Assembly: GCA_949825025.1 (NCBI GenBank)
Contig: OX463788.1
Location: 19,905,799-19,969,798 of the forward strand
Reading direction: 5' to 3'
DNA length: 64,000 nucleotides
Source of the DNA: Siphlonurus alternatus
Taxonomy: Eukaryota; Arthropoda; Insecta; Ephemeroptera; Siphlonuridae
Below the pieces are notes generated by a model. That model worked only from the letters and a program-made list of their open reading frames with translations. It was not told where the DNA came from and searched no databases. This document shows, in pieces, positions 58,167 through 64,000 of the stretch. Numbering within the stretch: position 1 is the stretch's first letter; each line of letters opens with the position of its first letter. Made by a program: the position numbers and the translations under genes.

Positions 58167-60321
58167 TTCTCCCTGCTTTTTTACCGATCTGCATTTGTTT
58201 TATTTAACTTTTTTACCTATCTGTTTTTTATTTATCAAACTTTTTTACCTATCTGTTTTTATTTTGTCACACTTTTTTACCTATCTGTTTTTGTTTCTTC
58301 AAACTTTTTTACCTATCTGTGAAAAAGTGAATTGTTCAGGAGAAGGTTTAAACTGTTTATTTCTTTATTGTTGCGATTATTTAAAAATACACTAAGCTTT
58401 TTTTAAAGGTAATATTATTACTCGTTGTAAAGAATTTTTTTTTTTTTTCAAATTCCGTAAATTTCTCGCGTAAAAAAATATAATCGGGATTCAAAATTCT
58501 GCTCAATAAGTTTTATTACTTATTATTACGCGTGTAGATATTAATGAAGTTTACCATACATAATATATAATTATGGTAATTAAGGAACATTAATAAAACA
58601 GTAATTGATGATGCATCAATCGGCATATATAGTTGTTGTGAATACGAAAAAAATGCTAATTAATTATTATCCTCGGCATTTTTGGTAAAGAATAAAATTG
58701 TAACATAAAAGAATTAAATTTATTTTTGTAATATTTATAATAGGCCTTGGGAATAGGGAATTTGACTAAATAAAAAATATAATTATACTTTTTACATTCT
58801 AAGCAATCATTTAGGATTAAAAATGTATGCATCGATTGTAATTAAGATACTATGCAAACCTTTAATTTCAAAGTCACTACAGTATATTAAAGTTTACATA
58901 ATTGAAATTTTTTTTTGCATATTTTATAGCCTACAGATAAATAAAACTCATCACATTAATAATTAATAATTTATATTAATATCAAACATAATAATATATC
59001 AAATTAATAATAAGTATAAATATTATTATATGTTTTGCAACAATTTTTGTATAATATATACAGTAATATAATATAAATGAAACGAAAATTAAATGAAATA
59101 TTCTTCATGTAGCTTTCGCTGTTCAGTACAAAATATGCTTAATTTATATATATTCTGTGGAGCCATAAAATCTTCTGATGTCCAGTTTCTAATTGTTTTA
59201 GCAGACAGGCAGAGTGTATTAGTATACATCATTTCACAAACTTTAAATTACCACTCTCAGTCCTAAGGAAATACTGCCGTTGTACTTGTTTAATTACGTA
59301 GCTTTACAGGGCTACTCAATGTTCTACGTTTTGATGCAGCTGTAACGACAGAGTCTCGAACAAACACTTTTTTTGCATATTTGTCAAGTGAATAAAAATA
59401 ATTATGAATTTTTTCTCTATCCTTTTCACTCACATTAGCACAGAATTTTGATAACTTTTGGGTGTCCTTCTTCTCACTGCATTTACACCCAGCTTTCATT
59501 ACCACCGCAGGCTTGTTGTCAGGTGAAACAATATAATACCAAGTTGTGTCTTCGTTCCAACATATGGTTTCCCCTGCTGGCGAAGATTTTGGTTTGTGAA
59601 TTTTTCAAATGAAAGACGTCTAATATTACTTTTAATTTTTGTTAATTTCTTTTTCATTCTCTGTTAACGTTTTAGAATTTTTTACTTCACGATTAATATT
59701 TTGCTCTACATCTGCTAAGTCTAATAAGGTAACAAAGGAATTTCAAGTATCAGTACATTAATACATTGTTCTTCAATCGTCAAAACTGACTCGGCTTGTT
59801 CAGAGCTCCGACCACTACAGTAGTGCTTTTGGTCCAATCTCCATGCTGAGAAGCTGTAAAAACAACAAATTGTTACTATTGCGATCATTATTATTACGTA
59901 ATTCACTCTAATGAATGTAAATATTACTTAGTTAATAATAGAATATAAAATTCTTACCTATTTCAATCCTTATTTGCATGTAGACTCAGAAGAAAAGCAG
60001 AAATAAACGTCGCACGAGGTTTGTTTTGGTCTGTCAGCTGATTGTTCCGGATTGTTCTTATTTAATTTAAATTATAAAAAAGCCGCGAAACACTCTGAAA
60101 TTTTAACAGCTTACGTACGGTGGTGCACTCTATATTTTTCCGCGATAAAATTTTTTTTCTCAAATTGACAGATAGGTAAAAAAGTTTGAAGAAACAAAAA
60201 CAGATAGGTAAAAAAGTGTGACAAAATAAAAACAGATAGGTAAAAAAGTTTGATAAATAAAAAACAGATAGGTAAAAAAGTAAAATAAAACAAATGCAGA
60301 TCGGTAAAAAAGCAGGGAGAA

Positions 60322-60326
<5 letters not shown>
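58162..60326. mobile_element. 2.2 kb TIR element with 30-bp subterminal repeats
   Basis: CGATGTTCTCCCTGCTTTTT at the left is mirrored at the right. Each end has five spaced copies of TTTTTTACC(T/G)ATCTG(T/C) about 30 bp apart. It is flanked on both sides by (TA)n, so the target duplication cannot be read. The interior is A/T-rich with one possible protein remnant on the minus strand. Confidence 0.85.
59290..59505 (-). pseudogene. Possible remnant of a transposon protein
   Basis: 71 codons including CKCSEKKDTQKLSKFC, then VSEKDREKIHNYFYSLDKYA and VFVRDSVV. The layout (cysteine cluster, then an ExREKIxxxFYxL helix) resembles the N-terminal conserved region of uncharacterised animal DNA-transposon proteins. 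It is short and without a catalytic domain. The assignment is tentative. Confidence 0.35.
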
Positions 60327-60363
<37 letters not shown>

Positions 60364-61002
60364 TTGTATTTATATATATGTATGATACAGGTGGTGTTTA
60401 AGTAGGAGCTATATTATAATAGTATCGAAATCTATTATTATTATTATTCTTTTTTATGTATATATAAGCATATTACTTGAAACTTCTAGTTACAGAAATG
60501 TGCAACAATTATATGAGTTAATGTATGTATCTGAGTCACCTCACCGACCAGACAGACTCTTATCTTATTTTGCATATCCAATTAACTGCAAAAATTAATA
60601 TCAGGTTAATGACATCCGTAATTTATCAACAACCCTAGTTCAAAGCAGAGTATCCTATATGTTAAGATACTTTCACTTAATTAAAAATTGCTACAGAATT
60701 GAAGCTGCATGACGCCGTAGTACATAATGTAACATGTAGTGAAATTATTAATAAGTAAATAAATGTAGCTCTGTAAAAAAATCAAGGCAAACTTGATTTT
60801 TCTATGGCATGCCATAACAATTTTCGATTATGTGAATCCTTCTTTAGGTAGTACAGGACTGTAAAACACAGCTTCATATTTAATAATGATTGTGTTTTGA
60901 TATTGCTATTTCTACAGTAGTTTTTTAAACAGTATTTGGTGACTAAAATTTGTTGCTTATGTAAGCTTAAATTTACTAAATTTTATGACATAATATATGT
61001 AT
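60327..61002. other. Intronic AT-rich sequence
   Basis: TA repeats to about 60365, then unique A/T-rich DNA without recognisable content. Confidence 0.5.
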
Positions 61003-61126
61003 TGAGGCTTTCGCGGCAAAATGCTCACTTTGCAAATCAAGAAGGTCTATTATTACTGTTCCAGGTATATATTTTACAACCTTCTTAAAATGCAAAGTGA
61101 GCATTTTGCCGCAGGAGCCTCGATAT
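61003..61126. repeat. Hairpin with about 45-bp arms
   Basis: GAGGCTTTCGCGGCAAAATG at the left pairs with CATTTTGCCGCAGGAGCCTC at the right. Arms include GCTCACTTTGCA/TGCAAAGTGAGC. Probably a small fold-back MITE. Confidence 0.75.
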
Positions 61127-61139
61127 ATGGTGTATGTAT

Positions 61140-62375
61140 TTAATTGCCAAACACTCCTATAAAGAGAGTCTCAAATGAAAAATTCTTAGGTTTGAATATA
61201 AGTGAAACATTGGACTGGAGTTTTCATATCAATGAAATTTGTGAAAAAATAAACTGGGCAAACTTTGTTCTTTATTCAATAAGGAATCATGTACCGCAGC
61301 AGTCTTTGTTATCAATTTATTACATTTATCCTCATTAATTATCCTATGGCATTACTTTTTGGGGCCGATGTTCAGAGCAATTTAACAGAGTTTTTATTTT
61401 ACAAAAACGAGCCTTGAGAACAATTCTATATTTTAAGAAAAAACATACTTGTGTTTCTCATTTTAAATGACTTAATATTTTAACATTGCCAAGTACAGTA
61501 ATATGTATTAAATTGCTGTATGTATAAACATAAGCACCCTGAGCTTTATTCTCATAACAGTGATAATCATACATATGGCACGCGAAACAAAAATAAAGTT
61601 TTGGTTGAAAAACATTGCTCAGCCCTGCTAGGAAAAAGTTCACTTTACCAAACTACTAAAAGTTATGTGACTTTTTGCCAAAATCATTAAGGGATGTAAA
61701 AAGTGATGTTCTTTTTAAAAACAAACTGAAATCAGTACTTATATAGTGACAAAGAATATTATTCAATAAAAGATTCTAGTAGATTACCAGAAAATATATG
61801 TAATTGGTTAATAATTTTTTCTTTAACTGTTTGTTTAAGGGTAAGGTAACGCCACCAATGTTAAAAAAAATCCCTCTCACAAAAATTCTGAAAAAAATTT
61901 AAAATGTTCTCCTCTACACCCCCTATCAGTAGCTAAAATATCAGGTATACAAATACGATCTAGTTTTTGAGTTATGAATTTTTAAAGTTGACCAATTTAA
62001 CATGGGAATTTCATTTCTCCATGTTAAAGTAGTCAACTTTAAAAATTTATAACTCAAAAACTAGATCGTATTTGTATACCTGATATTTTAGGTACTGATA
62101 GGGGGTATAGAGGAGAACATTTTAAATTTTTTTCAGAATTTTTGTGAGAGGGATTTTTTTTAACATTGGTGGCGTTACCTTACCCTTAAATTAGAAATTT
62201 TATAATGTTGTGCAAGTTTTGTTTGGAAGTATGCTTAAAATCTTAAAATTGTATATAGTAGTAGTTAGTAATATTGGTTTAATTGTATTTTTTTTTTTTT
62301 GTTTTATTATTGTTTTATGGACGTGAATCATGTTGTAATGTACAACCAGCCCATTTGAAAATAAATTATTATTAT
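61140..62375 (+). pseudogene. Decayed LINE of the 26811 family, split by a MITE
   Basis: EKFLGLNISETLDWSFHI, then after a stop ITFWGRCSEQFNRVFILQKR and ALRTILYFKKK. These are the same blocks as in the intact copy at 26811-27542. Multiple stops and frame changes follow. The 3' UTR is interrupted by the MITE at 61835-62189 and ends ATAAATTATTATTATA. Confidence 0.82.
61835..62189. mobile_element. TTAA MITE in the LINE 3' UTR
   Basis: TTAAGGGTAAGGTAACGCC at the left is mirrored by GGCGTTACCTTACCCTTAA at the right. The full palindrome shares its core with 8232 and 63831. Confidence 0.9.
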
Positions 62376-62701
62376 AGTGATGAGGAAAGGAAAGAAAAAC
62401 GGGAGAAAGGGAAAATGATAACAATAATAAAATGAAACATGCTCTGGAACAGGGACAGGGAGCATATATATAATAATTTAAGTTCATGCATTCATAAGAT
62501 GACACCATAATTATCCCTTGCCGGGTAAGCCAGCAGCATTATTATGTACCTCGGTTATTGATGTCCGAGACAATTTTTCTCTTCCTTTTATTTATTTTCA
62601 GTAGTGAGACTTACTAGACCCCACGTACTGAGGACCTCTAATAGTGGACCAACACTTGCTTTATAAATACAATACATGTACATTTTTTTTTTTTTTTGCA
62701 G

Positions 62702-62813
62702 AGTAACTATTGTTAAAGACAGGAAGACTCGTAAAAGCAGTGGTGTGGCTTTTATACTGTACCTATGTAGAGAAGAAGCTGAACATTGTGTAAAGGAACA
62801 AGACGGGAAAGAG
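62702..62813 (+). CDS. ZCRB1: ZCRB1, coding exon 2
   Basis: One base finishing codon 38, then 37 codons: VTIVKDRKTRKSSGVAFILY with CREEAEHCVKEQDGKE. This is the second half of the RNA-recognition motif, with the RNP1 strand SSGVAFILY. It follows the exon 1 sequence in correct phase and in the order seen in animal ZCRB1. The exon ends on a codon boundary before GTACTG, a weaker donor. The zinc knuckle and acidic tail must lie beyond the window. Confidence 0.92.
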
Positions 62814-63583
62814 GTACTGTAAAGCTTTAATTCATAATCAGTATATGCTGATCACTGCAGCCACATGTCAGGAGCTGCAGTGATCAAACTAATTGTGATA
62901 AAAATGTTTTATATTTATTGTAAACTAGTATATGTATTTTAAATTTTACTATGCCATCAGATTTACTTTGTATTCCCAAAAGAAGTAACCGGTAGAAAGT
63001 GTTTTCTGGCCTTCCTGTTCATGCCTGAATTGTGGAATTTTAAAACAAGTCTTTCAAATTTACCTGCAAACCACTGCAAAATTTCAAACTTGAAATAAAA
63101 TAAGGCAGACATAAACCTCCTCTGGGTACTTCTGGCAGAAATATAAAATTAATTTAGTTGTGTACTGGCAGTTCTGCAGACACACCTGAATATACACTTG
63201 ATTCACCAACTGCCACTACCCATTAGGGAAACCCATTTTCAAATTAAATTGGAAATTTTATTTAAAAGGGGTAAAAATTTGTTTAATCACTAATTTAAAT
63301 GCTTTTGCAGGGTAAGTTAAGTTAATTTAAATGTTTTTAAAATTCTTTCCTCCTTTTTAGGGAGCTTAAAAAGAAAAAGAAAAATTTTAAGTTTGTTCTA
63401 GTATCTAAAGAACAAAAACTATAGAAATTTGTTTTCAAATTAATTTAATTTTGTTGCAATAGAGTTGTAATTAGTGGTTAAATACATTTTTATCACTTTA
63501 AATATATTTTCCAATTTCATTTTAATAGACCTTTCTATGATGATTTTGAATTTTTAGTTTAACCCGGCCCCTCTAATATCTTA

Positions 63584-63805
63584 AAGGTGGATTCACATGG
63601 CGATTTTTACCATGCGACGCAACGCGAATAATGCGCACTTGCTGTAACATCCATTGGCAGCCATATTTGGCGATTAAAAAAAAGATCATGGCAATTAACG
63701 CGATTTCGCTGCCGCAACCTGGCGAATTCGCTCGCCGCATAGGATTTCACAGTTTGTGTGACAAAATCGCGTCGCATCGCAGTTGTCGCCATCTGAATCC
63801 GCCTT
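63584..63805. mobile_element. 0.2 kb fold-back MITE, full copy
   Basis: AAGGTGGATTCACATGGCGA at the left is mirrored by TCGCCATCTGAATCCGCCTT at the right. The interior is highly similar to 14350-14563. The arms pair around GGCGATTAAAAAAAAGATC. Confidence 0.85.
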
Positions 63806-63830
63806 AACAAAGGCAGTTCTTCAAATTTCC

Positions 63831-64000
63831 TTAAGGGTAAGGTAACGCCACCAATGTTAAAAAAAATCCCTTACACAAAAATTCTGAATTTTTTTTTAAA
63901 ATGTTCTCCTCTACACCCCCTATCAGTAGCTAAAATATCAGGTATACAAATACGATCTAGTTTTTGAGTTATGAATTTTTAAAGTTGACTACTTTAACAT
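63831..64000. mobile_element. TTAA MITE cut by the window edge
   Basis: TTAAGGGTAAGGTAACGCCACC and the following core are nearly identical to the first half of 61835-62189. The second half lies outside the window. Confidence 0.85.

Larger units (their letters stand above)
62814..64000 (+). other. Start of ZCRB1 intron 2
   Basis: No further ZCRB1 exon is recognisable up to the window end. The stretch 62814-63583 has no gene or element I can name. Two MITEs follow. Confidence 0.6.

Overview
This window is AT-rich nuclear DNA from an animal, most likely an invertebrate. Three things point there: an intron-containing ZCRB1 (U11/U12-31K) orthologue, a Maverick/Polinton element, and many animal-type LINEs, 5S- and tRNA-headed SINEs, hAT elements and TTAA-targeting MITEs. 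Nothing in the sequence fixes the species. Host protein-coding sequence is very sparse: only the first two coding exons of ZCRB1 (53590-53702 and 62702-62813, separated by a 9.0 kb repeat-filled intron) look like a conserved host gene.

The centrepiece is a complete-ended Polinton at 29726-42324 (12.6 kb). It has a 6-bp target duplication ATGCAG, 5'-AG termini and terminal inverted repeats of about 1.15-1.23 kb. Inside are a leftward two-BIR (IAP-like) gene and a tightly packed rightward block. That block holds a zinc-finger/packaging ATPase, a small hydrophobic-tailed protein, a DNA-binding-like repeat protein, an integrase remnant that keeps only its N-terminal tip and chromodomain, a minor capsid (penton-like) protein, a pVI-like basic protein, the major capsid protein and an adenain-type protease. 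No DNA polymerase B and no integrase catalytic core are present. The element is therefore a morphogenesis-gene-only, non-autonomous derivative. Two later insertions broke it further: a retroposon with a 14-bp duplication inside the repeat-protein gene, and a 2.1 kb TA-flanked transposon inside the protease gene.

Left part (1-29.7 kb): a 2.8 kb palindrome (421-3218) with a SINE in its loop and a 375-bp TIR element in its right arm. A second 375-bp copy (4245-10511) is split by a 5.9 kb transposon (4503-10386, 8-bp duplication TTATTTAG). Then come palindromic MITEs, a 1.7 kb fold-back element (16986-18659), 5S-headed SINEs, truncated LINE reverse transcriptases (20.2-21.1, 26.8-28.0 and 28.9-29.5 kb), and hAT elements with clean 8-bp duplications (21163-22683 and 24281-26439, the latter carrying another nested element).

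Right part (42.3-64 kb): a 6.0 kb element (44438-50450) with subterminal CTAGTCTAGACC-type repeats, an internal minisatellite and MITEs; then LINE and SINE debris; then the ZCRB1 locus. Its first intron holds a 1.56 kb palindrome, TA microsatellites, a 2.2 kb element with 30-bp subterminal repeats and a LINE split by a MITE.

A recurring theme is six unrelated elements that each combine terminal inverted repeats with their own private subterminal tandem-repeat arrays. All calls come from reading the sequence and from remembered family features. No database search was possible.
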